Shown in pieces: positions 26,184 through 34,906 of a stretch of 64,000 nucleotides of DNA (positions are counted from its first letter, which is position 1; every line of letters starts with the position of its first letter). A program made the translations under genes and the position numbers. This DNA is from Mycobacterium kansasii ATCC 12478 (lineage in GTDB: Bacteria; Actinomycetota; Actinomycetes; Mycobacteriales; Mycobacteriaceae), in NCBI RefSeq assembly GCF_000157895.3, contig NC_022663.1, forward strand, positions 248,001 to 312,000, given 5' to 3'. The notes under the pieces were generated by a model, which saw nothing but the letters and a program-made list of their open reading frames with translations, ran no database searches and was not told where the DNA came from.

Positions 26184-27047
26184 ATGGCTCAGAAGCTGAG
26201 GCCGCATTTCGACAAGGTGCAGGCGCATTACGACTTGTCCGACGAGTTCTTCCGGCTGTTTCTGGACCCGACCCAGACCTACAGCTGCGCCTACTTCGAG
26301 CGCGACGACATGACCCTGGAAGAGGCCCAGATCGCCAAGATCGACCTGGCGCTGGGCAAGCTGGGCCTGCAGCCGGGCATGACGCTGCTCGACGTCGGCT
26401 GCGGCTGGGGCGCCACCATGCGCCGGGCCATCGAGAAGTACGACGTCAACGTCATCGGCCTGACCTTGTCGAAGAACCAGGCCGCCCACGTGCAGAAGAG
26501 CTTCGACGAGCTCGACACCGCGCGCACCAGGACGGTGTTACTGAAAGGCTGGGAACAGTTCGACGAGCCCGTCGACCGGATCGTGTCCATCGGCGCCTTC
26601 GAGCACTTCGGCCACGACCGCTACGACGACTTCTTTGCCATGGCATACCGGGTTCTGCCCGCCGACGGCGTGATGCTGCTGCACACCATCACCGGCTTGA
26701 CCCGAGAGCAGCTCAGCGAGCAGGGTCTGCCCATCTCGATCGACATCATCCGCTTCGTCAAGTTCATCGTCACCGAGATCTTCCCCGGTGGCCGGTTGCC
26801 CTCGATCGACATGGTGGCGGAGCGCTCGGCAAAGTCGGGCTTCACGCTGACCCGGCGCCAGTCGCTGCAACAGCACTATGCGCGGACCCTGGACCTGTGG
26901 GCACAGGCGCTGCAGGCGCACCAGGACGAGGCCATCGCGATCCAGTCCGAAGAGATCTACCAGCGCTACATGAAGTACCTGACCGGCTGCGCCAAGGCGT
27001 TCCGCACCGGCTACATCGACGTCAACCAGTTCACGCTACAGAAGTAA
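26184..27047 (+). CDS. MmaA2-type mycolic acid cyclopropane synthase
   Basis: A 287-residue SAM-dependent methyltransferase of the CmaA/MmaA/PcaA family that modifies the meromycolate chain. The SAM site is LLDVGCGWGATM near 70, with the family's N-terminal HYDLSDEFFRLFLDPTQTYSCAYFER. Stretches such as KLGLQPGM, LSKNQAAHVQKSFDE, LLHTITGLTR and FTLTRRQSLQ agree best with M. tuberculosis MmaA2 (cis-cyclopropanation), more than PcaA or CmaA2. It stands alone, away from an mmaA cluster, so it may be an extra paralogue. ATG 26184 follows AAAGG. Confidence 0.92.
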   Translation: MAQKLRPHFDKVQAHYDLSDEFFRLFLDPTQTYSCAYFERDDMTLEEAQIAKIDLALGKLGLQPGMTLLDVGCGWGATMRRAIEKYDVNVIGLTLSKNQAAHVQKSFDELDTARTRTVLLKGWEQFDEPVDRIVSIGAFEHFGHDRYDDFFAMAYRVLPADGVMLLHTITGLTREQLSEQGLPISIDIIRFVKFIVTEIFPGGRLPSIDMVAERSAKSGFTLTRRQSLQQHYARTLDLWAQALQAHQDEAIAIQSEEIYQRYMKYLTGCAKAFRTGYIDVNQFTLQK

Positions 27048-27202
27048 CGCTTCGCGCCGACCCTGGCGACACGGTGGCCACGCGGGTGGGGAGCACCCGG
27101 CACCAATGCGGATGCAACGACACGGCCAAGAGCGGAAAACGAAGGATAACGATTCGGCGCCCACCCTGGAATTGGTCCGCAAACGGATGCGAGTGTGTTG
27201 CG

Positions 27203-27436
27203 GTGAGTGTTGACGTCGGCGAGTTGGCGCATGGCTGGGCAGCGCACTGGGCGGACCGACCGCCCCGGCGTTGCGGGCGTGGCCACTGGCTGTTGCCCGG
27301 GCACATGATCGTGGCCACCATCCAATGTTCCTGCGGACGGCACATCTGTTGGCAATGCGAGTGCGGTGCAGCTACCTATGGGCCGGCTTTGATCGCGTCC
27401 TGCAGCCTTGCCGCCGGCGGGTCCGGGGATGCTTAG
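27203..27436 (+). CDS. Small cysteine/histidine-rich, probably zinc-binding protein
   Basis: A 77-residue frame from GTG 27203. Its centre reads CSCGRHICWQCEC after an earlier RCGRGH, giving Cys-x-Cys-x3-His-x2-Cys-x2-Cys-x-Cys, a likely zinc-binding knuckle. Trp-rich N-terminal part (GWAAHWADRP). No family recognised and no strong ribosome site. The opposite strand is also open here, so coding is likely but not certain. Confidence 0.5.
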   Translation: MSVDVGELAHGWAAHWADRPPRRCGRGHWLLPGHMIVATIQCSCGRHICWQCECGAATYGPALIASCSLAAGGSGDA

Positions 27437-27439
27437 CCG

Positions 27440-27625
27440 GCCCGGCACGCAGCCCGCATCAAGGCCCGTATCGCCGACGAATCGGACCCCGTCCGGCTCC
27501 GCCAGCCTCGAGTTCCACATCACCTTTCGTTGGTCGCGCAGCCGCCAGCGATAGCAATTCGACCCGTCGGTGTCGATCTCGGCGATATCGCCGAGACGCC
27601 GTCGACAACTGGTCCGGGTCGTGCC
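27440..27625 (-). other. Possible DUF1508-like coding fragment
   Basis: On the minus strand, just downstream of the P450, the frame reads DIAEIDTDGSNCYRWRLRDQ and then KVMWNSRLAEPDG with very GC-rich third positions. The YRWRL core recalls DUF1508 (YegP-like) strands. No good start is visible, and the frame continues into antisense of neighbouring genes. It may be a relic or a short gene with an unusual start. Confidence 0.25.
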
Positions 27626-27654
27626 GGCCGCCAGCAGATCACCGAGAACGAGGC

Positions 27655-28917
27655 TCAACCGGCGATCGCGGCGAAGTCCACCCAGAGATGCCGGGGACCG
27701 CGAAACACCTGGTTGTGCCGATATGGCGGCGGGTCGACCACCAGCGTCGGGGATTCGACACGGCGCAGCAATATCTCCAACGCCAAGTTGACCTCGAGGC
27801 GAGCCAGCGGGCCGCCCATGCAGGTGTGGATGCCGCTGCCCCAGCCGAAGTGCTCGTTGTCCTCGCGCAACGGGTCGAAGCGATCCGGATTGTCGAACCG
27901 CCGTGGATCACGATTGGCCGCCGCATAGATCAGGTGCACCGCCGCCCCTGCCGGGATCACCGTCCCGCCGATCTCGATGTCGGCGGTGGCGCTGCGGCTG
28001 GGGAAAAACTGCACCGCGGACTGCAGGCGCTGTACCTCTTCGATAGCGCGTGGAATCAGCTCCGGGTTCTGCCGCAGCAGGTCCCAGGAGCCGGGATTGC
28101 GCAACAACGTCATGACGCAATTGGTGATGGTGTTGACCGTCGAGTCGTGGCCGGCAACCAATAGCAGCATGGCGTTCGACGTCGTCTCCGCCGCCGACAT
28201 CGGGCCGTCGGGTCCATCGTCGTGCAGCAGCCTGGACAGCAGGCCCTCGCCGGGTGTTTGCGCGTACTTCTGCACCAGGCCTCCGAGGTAGCCCTGCAAC
28301 GCGGCGGTGCTGGCGCGGCCCTTCTCGGCCAGCGCGCGGCCCTCCTCGGTGGCGCCATCCGGGCCCAGGTCGCTGCCCATCATGAAGTCGAAGATCCAGG
28401 CGTGAAACATCGGCTCGTCTTCGACCGGCACGCCGAGAATTTTGCAGATGACCGTCACGGGTATCGGGTAGGCGAACTCCTCGACCACGTCCAAGCGGCT
28501 CTTGCCGCAGGCTTTGACCTTGTCCAGCATGTCGTCGGCGAGCTGCACGACAAACGGCTCCATGCCCGGGATCAGATCGGGAGAGTGCGGCGGGCCGAAG
28601 TGGCGCATCACCTGCCGGCGGGCCCGGTCGTGCTCGGGCGGGTCGGAGACGATGATGCTGGGGCTGCGGCCGTAGGTCCGCATGTGTTCGCTCCCGGGAG
28701 CGGGCTTTTCGCCGCCCAAGCTTGCGGGGCTTCGGCTGATGTCGGAGCTGATCCGCGGGTCGTGCGCCAGGGCCAGCAATTCGAGGTAACCGGTGACGAC
28801 ATAAGTCTTGTCGGCGACCTTGGCCACCGGAGTCCGGCGCAGCTCCTTGAAGTACGGGTAGGGGTTGGGGCGGTTCTCGAACTTCATCGCCTCGGCCCAG
28901 GCGGTTGCGGCGTCCAA
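27655..28917 (-). CDS. Cytochrome P450 (cassette 2)
   Basis: A 420-residue P450 with I-helix AGHDST at 255-260, K-helix EEVQR at 293-297 and haem loop FGWGSGIHTCMGG with Cys366. The start is TTG 28917, supported by TAGGAGAA 5-9 bases upstream and by 15 bases of spacing from the reductase stop. Together with its ferredoxin and reductase it forms a complete oxidation system. It shares motifs with the cassette 1 P450 (NPYPYFKELRRTPVAK, DPPEH, PLARLE, PPPYR near the end) but has a longer insertion near 62-90. It may be a CYP147-like fatty-acid hydroxylase, as known in M. marinum; unverified. Confidence 0.93.
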   Translation of the reverse strand: MDAATAWAEAMKFENRPNPYPYFKELRRTPVAKVADKTYVVTGYLELLALAHDPRISSDISRSPASLGGEKPAPGSEHMRTYGRSPSIIVSDPPEHDRARRQVMRHFGPPHSPDLIPGMEPFVVQLADDMLDKVKACGKSRLDVVEEFAYPIPVTVICKILGVPVEDEPMFHAWIFDFMMGSDLGPDGATEEGRALAEKGRASTAALQGYLGGLVQKYAQTPGEGLLSRLLHDDGPDGPMSAAETTSNAMLLLVAGHDSTVNTITNCVMTLLRNPGSWDLLRQNPELIPRAIEEVQRLQSAVQFFPSRSATADIEIGGTVIPAGAAVHLIYAAANRDPRRFDNPDRFDPLREDNEHFGWGSGIHTCMGGPLARLEVNLALEILLRRVESPTLVVDPPPYRHNQVFRGPRHLWVDFAAIAG

Positions 28918-28932
28918 CGTCTTCTCCTACCG

Positions 28933-30336
28933 TCAGCGGGTTCGAGCGCGGAATTCGGCACCCCGCGAGGTCGGGTCGTGTCCGGTCAGCACCACGTCGG
29001 GCACCGCGGTCGGTTCGCGAGGGTCGGGGAACCGGGCCGGCATCGGCTCGCAACTGGCTGGTCGGTCGTAGCCCGGCGGGGGCGGTGGGAACGCCGCGGA
29101 CCGCTCGATGAGTGAGGCGTAGTAAGGCAGCCACTTGCCGTGGTTGAACGTTACCGCCCCGACGATGCGGCCCCGATGGCCGTAAGCGGCCGCGAACCGG
29201 CGTTGCGCGGGCGAGCCCTGGGTGAACACGATTTGGTCGCCGAACGAGCACACGCCGACGCTCTTGATATTGACGCCGAACTGCCCGGACCAGAACGACG
29301 GCAGCGGCAGATGCGGCCGTCGTCCGGTCTCCAGGCTGATCATGTTGTTGGCCGCCACCTGGGCTCCGAAAACGGCGTTGTCCCAATGCTCTTGGGACAT
29401 GAATTGGTATTCGTAGAGCACGTGCGGTGCCCGTGCCACGTCACCGGCAACGAAGATGTTGTCGGTCACCACCCCGTTGATGTCGAAGGCGCGGCAGCCG
29501 GCGTCACACGCGACTCCCCAGAATCCGCTCGCCAGCTGGGCGCCGTCGAGCCATTCCACGTTGCGGATCGAGCCCAGCGAGGCCACCACCACGTCGACGT
29601 CGAGCACGGTGCCGTCGGAAAGCCGCGCCGCGCGGACATGGCCGTCGGCGTCACCGTCGAGACTTTCCACTGCAACCCCGGTGCGCAGGTCCACCCCGGC
29701 CTCGATCTGCATCTGTGCGGCGATGTCGCCGATCACCCCGCCGAGCGCGCCGACCAGCGGCGCTTTGCCGCGCTCGGCGACCGTCACCGAAAGGCCGAGT
29801 TCGCGGCACACCGAGGCGATCTCCGAACCGACGAAACCCGAACCGACAATGAGCACCCGGCGAGGCCGCGCCTGCAGCGCGGTCGCCAACTTCGCGGCGT
29901 CGTCACAGGTGCGCACCGTGAACAGCCCCCGCAACGCCGCCTCCTCCGGGTTGAACCAGGGCCGGGCCCTGGTCCCGGTGGCGATCAGCAGCCGGTCGTA
30001 GTCCACCTTCTCGCCGTTGGCCAGCAGCACCTGGCGATTGGACCGGTCCAACCCCACCGCCGCCACGCCCAACCGCCACTGCGCGTCGACGGGACGCAGC
30101 CGGGGGAGTTTGGTGTGGTCGGCGGGAACCCAGCCCTTCAGCACCTGCTTGGATAGCGGCGGCCGGTCGTAAGGTTCGTGCGGCTCGTCGCCGATGATGG
30201 TGAGCGCGCCACGAAATCCATTGTCCCGCAAGGCTTCTGCTGCACGCAGACCTGCCAGGGACGCACCCACGATGACGATCCGGCCCTGAGCCTTGAAGCT
30301 GTCGACAAGCTGATCGACCAGTGAAACCGCGTTCAT
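28933..30336 (-). CDS. NAD(P)H-dependent ferredoxin reductase (cassette 2)
   Basis: A 467-residue FAD reductase with VIVGASLAGLRAAEAL near 22 (FAD) and IVGSGFVGSEIASV near 167 (NAD(P)H), PYDRPPLSKQVLKG and IFVAGDVARAPH. It is clearly paralogous to the cassette 1 reductase. ATG 30336 overlaps the ferredoxin stop by four bases. The P450 starts 15 bases downstream. Like its paralogue it carries a C-terminal tail beyond the reductase domain. Confidence 0.93.
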   Translation of the reverse strand: MNAVSLVDQLVDSFKAQGRIVIVGASLAGLRAAEALRDNGFRGALTIIGDEPHEPYDRPPLSKQVLKGWVPADHTKLPRLRPVDAQWRLGVAAVGLDRSNRQVLLANGEKVDYDRLLIATGTRARPWFNPEEAALRGLFTVRTCDDAAKLATALQARPRRVLIVGSGFVGSEIASVCRELGLSVTVAERGKAPLVGALGGVIGDIAAQMQIEAGVDLRTGVAVESLDGDADGHVRAARLSDGTVLDVDVVVASLGSIRNVEWLDGAQLASGFWGVACDAGCRAFDINGVVTDNIFVAGDVARAPHVLYEYQFMSQEHWDNAVFGAQVAANNMISLETGRRPHLPLPSFWSGQFGVNIKSVGVCSFGDQIVFTQGSPAQRRFAAAYGHRGRIVGAVTFNHGKWLPYYASLIERSAAFPPPPPGYDRPASCEPMPARFPDPREPTAVPDVVLTGHDPTSRGAEFRARTR

Positions 30337-30548
30337 TTGGTGTCCCGGTCCGCCGGCGGGTCCACTTCGAGGATGATCGCCTGGACGGGGCAGGAGGCCG
30401 CCGCGCGCAAGACCCGCTGGCGTTGCGAGTCGTCGGGGTTCGGGTCGTAGGCCAGCGCCTCTTCGCCGACAAGCTGCAACACCTCGGGCGCCAGCGGGAC
30501 GCACTGGGCGTAGCCCTGGCACCTGTTGAGATCGACCACCAATCGCAT
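30333..30548 (-). CDS. P450-associated ferredoxin (cassette 2)
   Basis: A 71-residue ferredoxin with the same CQGYAQC and SCPVQAI cysteine pattern as the cassette 1 ferredoxin and about the same length. GGAAGG lies 8 bases before ATG 30548. It is the first gene of a leftward ferredoxin-reductase-P450 operon and is divergent from the PE_PGRS gene, with 231 bases between. Confidence 0.9.
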   Translation of the reverse strand: MRLVVDLNRCQGYAQCVPLAPEVLQLVGEEALAYDPNPDDSQRQRVLRAAASCPVQAIILEVDPPADRDTK

Positions 30549-30779
30549 ACCCCGACCCTTCCGATCAACCCGCGTGCAGACACTACCTACCCGCCCCGGG
30601 CAATTTCGTCACTGCGCGAAGGCCGCGCCGGTTGACTGAGGGCAGGAAGGCGGCACCGGGTGCCCCGGGCCGATTCGTGACGCGATATAGGGCCGCTGTG
30701 CCGAAAACGCATATCCCGAGGCAGGACCTGGATACCCTTAGTGCACACACGGGTGGGCGATTGACGCGGAGGGAGCGGC

Positions 30780-32384
30780 GTGTCACTTCTGGTCGTGGCT
30801 CCCGAGATCGTGGCATCGGCGGCAGCGGATCTGGAGAGCCTCTACTCGGCGCTGAATGCGGCGAACGCGGCGGCTGCCGGACCGACAACTGTGCTTGCGG
30901 CCGCCGGCATTGACGAGGTGTCGGCGGCGGTGGCCACCCTGTTCGCCGGGTTCGGTCAGGAATACCAGGTGCTCAGCACCCAGGCCAATACCTTTTTCCA
31001 GCAGTTCGTGGCGACGCTGAACTCGTCGGGCGGGACCTATCAGGCCGGAGAAGCCCAGGCCGTGTCGCTGTTGCAGACGGCACAAAGCGATCTGCTGGGC
31101 GCGGTGAATGCACCCACCCTGGCGCTGTTGGGTCGCCCGCTGATCGGGGATGGCGCACACGGGACCGTGTCGAGTCCCAACGGTGCGGCGGGTGGGCTGT
31201 TGCTCGGCAACGGCGGCAACGGTTATTCCCAAACGGCGTCGGGAGTACCCGGCGGGGCTGGTGGCCCGGCCGGGCTGATCGGCAACGGCGGCGCCGGGGG
31301 TACGGGCGGAACCGGCGCACCGGGCGGGGCCGGCGGTAACGGTGGCTGGCTGTGGGGTTACGGCGGGCACGGCGGAGCCGGCGGGGCGTCGCTTGGCATT
31401 GGCGGGACCGGTGGCGTCGGTGGCGCTGCGGGCCTGCTCGGCTGGGGCGGGGGTGGTGGCGCCGGCGGTCTCGGCGACGGCGGAATGCTCGGCACCGGCG
31501 GCGCCGGTGGGCGCGGCGGCTTGTTGTGGGGCAACGCCGGGATCAGCGGGCCAGGTCTGGACGGCCGAACCGTGCCGCTGACCATGCACGCGGTCACCGA
31601 GCCGGTGGTATTCATGTCCGTCAACGGCGGACCGAACGTGCCCATACTGGTTGACACCGGATCCGCCGGCCTTGTCGTCACGCCCAACGAGGTCGGGGGA
31701 CTATTCGGCCTCTTCCGCATGGGCTTGCCGACCAATTTCGGGCTCAGCGGTTACAGCGGCGGGCTGACCTACCTCTATGCCACCTACCATGCGCCAGTCG
31801 ATTTCGGGAACGGCATCGCCACCCCGCCGACCAACGTCAACGTCGTCCTGCTGTCATTCCCCCAAACATTCTCCGGGTATTTCGCGCCCGCCGGTGTCAA
31901 CGGCGTGTTGGGCATTGGACCCAATGCGACCGGCCCCGGTCCCAGCATTCCGAACCAGGCGCTGCCGGGCGACCTCAATCAGGGTGTGCTCATCAACATC
32001 CCCGAGGGCACGATGCGGTTCGGTCCCGATCCGCTGGTCGGCGGAGACTCCATTACCGGATCGCCGATCGCGACACTGGGTCTCAGAATCAACGGCGGCT
32101 CGTTGCAGCACGTTCCGATGATCGTCGATTCGGGCGGCGTGCTGGGCACCATGCCGGCAAACGTGCTCGGCACCGGCCAGGTTTCCGGGAACGTGCCGAA
32201 CGGAACTCACATTCAGGTCTACACCAACGACGGCAGTACATTGCTGTACGAATACGTCGTTAACGGGAACGGCCCCCGGGTCATTTCCAGTGGCCTGATG
32301 AACACCGGGTACGTGCCCTTCGACCAGCAACCGGTGTACATCTCGTACAGCCCATCCGGCGTGGGGACGACGGTCTTTCATTAG
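30780..32384 (+). CDS. PE_PGRS35-like protein with aspartic protease domain
   Basis: A 534-residue protein: PE domain at 1-95 with YQAGE (secretion motif) at 87-91, linker GRPLIGDGAHG at 118-128, a short Gly-rich PGRS region to about 255, then a pepsin-like domain. The two catalytic aspartates are Asp292 in ILVDTGSAG and Asp450 in MIVDSGGVLGT. This is the architecture of PE_PGRS35 / PecA, an ESX-5-exported surface protease that cleaves PE_PGRS proteins. GTG 30780 follows GGAGGGAG. cfp21 lies convergent behind it, as in M. tuberculosis (Rv1983-Rv1984c). Confidence 0.92.
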   Translation: MSLLVVAPEIVASAAADLESLYSALNAANAAAAGPTTVLAAAGIDEVSAAVATLFAGFGQEYQVLSTQANTFFQQFVATLNSSGGTYQAGEAQAVSLLQTAQSDLLGAVNAPTLALLGRPLIGDGAHGTVSSPNGAAGGLLLGNGGNGYSQTASGVPGGAGGPAGLIGNGGAGGTGGTGAPGGAGGNGGWLWGYGGHGGAGGASLGIGGTGGVGGAAGLLGWGGGGGAGGLGDGGMLGTGGAGGRGGLLWGNAGISGPGLDGRTVPLTMHAVTEPVVFMSVNGGPNVPILVDTGSAGLVVTPNEVGGLFGLFRMGLPTNFGLSGYSGGLTYLYATYHAPVDFGNGIATPPTNVNVVLLSFPQTFSGYFAPAGVNGVLGIGPNATGPGPSIPNQALPGDLNQGVLINIPEGTMRFGPDPLVGGDSITGSPIATLGLRINGGSLQHVPMIVDSGGVLGTMPANVLGTGQVSGNVPNGTHIQVYTNDGSTLLYEYVVNGNGPRVISSGLMNTGYVPFDQQPVYISYSPSGVGTTVFH

Positions 32385-32425
32385 CCGGTAGGCGGCCGGG
32401 CCCGAGCTGGTAATCGGGCGTGCTG

Positions 32426-33088
32426 CTACGCGCGTTCGCTGCCCTGGCCGAGCTTGTCAGCAGCGAATGTGGCTGCCTGCGTTGTCATCCCGGACTGGAT
32501 GTAGGAAACGTGGGCCATGATGTTTCCGCCGCCCGTGCATATCGGGTCGTCGGCGGCGCACAAATTGATGACCTTGGAGCTGTACAGCGGGTTGAGGGTT
32601 GGCAACGGCTGCCCGCCCCACAACATGCTCGAGAACCCGCTGGACGGCTCGCCGAACAGCGCGACCGCAACCACATGGTCGGCCACCGAGGGCGGCATCG
32701 CCGCAGACGCCAAATCGATCACGCCCGCGCCCTGAGAATAACCACCGAGCACAATCTTCGAGTTGGGGCAACTCCCGACGGTGTTCTGGATGTGAGCAGC
32801 CGCATCGTCGGACCCGATTGACGCGCTCGCGTGATAGTCGTCGCTGGCGGGGTAATTCACCGCGTAGACCCCGACGGAACGCCCACCCGCCTGCGAGCTG
32901 AGTGAGTCGACGAATGCCTGGCCGACGTCCCCGAGACCGGGCGCCTGATGGGTGCCCCGAGCGAATACCACCGCGACGTCGGAGCATGGGTCGGCCTGAG
33001 CGGCGGGGCTGATGACGGCTGCGCTCACCATCGCCCACGCCGTCACAACCGCGACACCAACGATGCGAGCAAGGCTGCGTGTAGTCAT
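32426..33088 (-). CDS. cfp21: Secreted cutinase Cfp21 (Culp1)
   Basis: A 220-residue secreted esterase/lipase nearly identical in pattern to M. tuberculosis Cfp21 (Rv1984c). It has a signal peptide ending AAQA before DPCSDVAVVFARGTH, catalytic Ser in GGYSQGAG, Asp in AADDPICTGGG and His in MAHVSYIQSG. It hydrolyses short- and medium-chain esters outside the cell. ATG 33088 is preferred over the start six codons upstream because the signal peptide then begins MTTRSLARIV as in the homologue. Confidence 0.95.
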   Translation of the reverse strand: MTTRSLARIVGVAVVTAWAMVSAAVISPAAQADPCSDVAVVFARGTHQAPGLGDVGQAFVDSLSSQAGGRSVGVYAVNYPASDDYHASASIGSDDAAAHIQNTVGSCPNSKIVLGGYSQGAGVIDLASAAMPPSVADHVVAVALFGEPSSGFSSMLWGGQPLPTLNPLYSSKVINLCAADDPICTGGGNIMAHVSYIQSGMTTQAATFAADKLGQGSERA

Positions 33089-33350
33089 CTGCACATGCTG
33101 ACACATCGCCGGCGAGCGCGGTGCCGCCGGGTCGGCGCTGGCAGCCGCCTGGTCTTCATGCGCCTTTGTGCCATTCTGCGCCCTTGTGCGGCCGCCACCG
33201 GGCCGGCCGGCAAACCAGGAAACCTCAATCTCGAATGAGCTGAAGCCAAGAACGCGCGGTTCGGATCGGATGGCCCGTCGCGAAGCATCTGGCTTTGGGT
33301 TTTGTGCGGTCGGCGCGACTGATAGCTCCGTCGATGTCTCGGCCTACCGC

Positions 33351-34772
33351 TCAGGCGATTTGGCGTGCGGTGGCGTTGTCCCATTCGTCGAGGCGGGCGA
33401 GGAAGAACGCTTCGGCTTCGTCGAAGGTGATGTCTTCGTCGGGGGCGATGCGGGCGACCACATCGGCGTAAACCCGTGCCGCTTCCGGGTCGACGAAGTC
33501 CCATTGACCCAGCGGCCATTCCGCGCTCAGATAGCCTGCCTCCGAATATGCCTGGTACAACGGCGTTCCCGGATACGGGGTGATCCGGCCCATGAACTTG
33601 AAAGGCTGGGTGTATTTGGTTGCCCGCAGCAGGCGGGCGGTTTCGCGTAGCTCCTCGGGGCGCACCGTGGGGTGAAACATGATGGTCCCGGGGATCACGT
33701 CGATTCCCAACTGCTGCAAAGCGTTGATGGTGTCGGCGGCGTCTTGGCCACGGCTGAGGATCTGCTTGCGGTAAGCGCGCAACTGGTCGTAGGAGCCGGT
33801 CTCCAACCCGACGAACACCCGGCGCAGACCCGCCCGGTGCAAGTGTTTGAACAGGTCGAGGTCGACGACCGAGTCCAGCCGGATATCGATCATGAAGTTG
33901 ACGTCGATACCCCGGCCAAGCATCGCGGAGGCAAACTCGACCGCGCGCTGCTGTGAACCGGGATGCTTGGAGACGAACAAGTCATCGGTGATCGACAAAA
34001 ACTGGATATCGAAATCCGAGACCAGATAGGCGATTTCATCAACAACCGCATCCACCGACTTGACCCGGTAACTGGTGCGGCCCAACATCGCCGACACCGC
34101 CCCGGTCCCGCAGAACGTGCAACGATACGGACAACCCCGGGTGGTGAACACCGACGCGGCAAAACCATCGCCGAGCACCGTCGGCAACTCCTCCCGAGCC
34201 GGCCATGGCAATTCGTCCAGATCAACCAGACCAGACGGCGAGCACACGATCCGGCCCTGTTCGTCACGGCGCGCTAGCCCCGGAATACCCTCGACCCCAG
34301 CACCATTGGCCACCGCCAAGGCCAACTCGGTAAACGTCACCTCCCCGTCGCCGACCACGACGAAGTCGAAGCAGTCATACTCACCCAGAATGCGCTCGTA
34401 GTTCAGTGTGGCGATCACATTGCCCAACGCGATCTGCACGCCCTCCCAGCACTGACGCGCCCGCCGGGCCAACCACAGCACCTCGGCGAAGGTGTCGATA
34501 CACGAAAAGCCCACCAACCGAGGCACGCCCGACACCGTCGCTGCGGCCTGCATCGCCTGCCACGTCTGCTCCACACACTCATGCCCGGCCACCAACCCAT
34601 TGACCGTCGCGACCTCGAGCCCACGCGCCTTGGCATAAGCCTTGATCGACATCATCCCCAAATGCTCCATCGGCATCGAGGAATACACCCACGGATCGCC
34701 GAGTTTCTGCTCGCCGACATAGGTTCGCCCGTTGGCACGGACCCCCGGAGGATTGACCAGCAAAACCGTCAC
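33351..34772 (-). CDS. Radical SAM enzyme of the B12-binding type
   Basis: A 473-residue enzyme. Residues 1-150 form a Rossmann-like domain of the kind that binds cobalamin, but the canonical DxHxxG histidine motif is not seen. The radical SAM core follows, with the cluster motif CPYRCTFC (Cys214, Cys218, Cys221) in TTRGCPYRCTFCGTG, then SITDDLFVSK and FVGLETGSYDQL. Such enzymes methylate or rearrange peptides, lipids or antibiotics. GTG 34772 overlaps the stop of a 45-codon upstream frame (GTGA), so the two are coupled. The substrate is unknown, and the small peptide is a candidate. Confidence 0.9.
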   Translation of the reverse strand: MTVLLVNPPGVRANGRTYVGEQKLGDPWVYSSMPMEHLGMMSIKAYAKARGLEVATVNGLVAGHECVEQTWQAMQAAATVSGVPRLVGFSCIDTFAEVLWLARRARQCWEGVQIALGNVIATLNYERILGEYDCFDFVVVGDGEVTFTELALAVANGAGVEGIPGLARRDEQGRIVCSPSGLVDLDELPWPAREELPTVLGDGFAASVFTTRGCPYRCTFCGTGAVSAMLGRTSYRVKSVDAVVDEIAYLVSDFDIQFLSITDDLFVSKHPGSQQRAVEFASAMLGRGIDVNFMIDIRLDSVVDLDLFKHLHRAGLRRVFVGLETGSYDQLRAYRKQILSRGQDAADTINALQQLGIDVIPGTIMFHPTVRPEELRETARLLRATKYTQPFKFMGRITPYPGTPLYQAYSEAGYLSAEWPLGQWDFVDPEAARVYADVVARIAPDEDITFDEAEAFFLARLDEWDNATARQIA

Positions 34773-34906
34773 GCCACCACCCGACCCACACCATCAGCCA
34801 GCAGCGAGCACCCGCTAACAACCGACCGCCACGATGCGGGCTGCCCAGGCACATCGCGCAGCCGGACTTCCACTGGCGGTGATGTCTCAAAACCGTTCTC
34901 AGCCAT
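34769..34906 (-). CDS. 45-residue peptide coupled to the radical SAM gene
   Basis: From ATG 34906 the frame encodes 45 residues beginning MAENGFETSPPVEVRLRD, followed by a polar middle with Trp26 and Cys33 and ending GVGRVVA. Its TGA overlaps the GTG of the radical SAM gene by four bases, the signature of translational coupling. Third codon positions are GC-rich as in real genes. It could be a ribosomally made precursor peptide, a small partner domain, or a leader that sets enzyme translation. There is no strong ribosome site, and no homologue is recognised. Confidence 0.5.
   Translation of the reverse strand: MAENGFETSPPVEVRLRDVPGQPASWRSVVSGCSLLADGVGRVVA

Noticed and set aside
27908..29386. 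492-codon minus-strand frame overlapping cassette 2 P450 and reductase
   Set aside because: Arg/Gly-rich out-of-frame translation spanning two certain genes.
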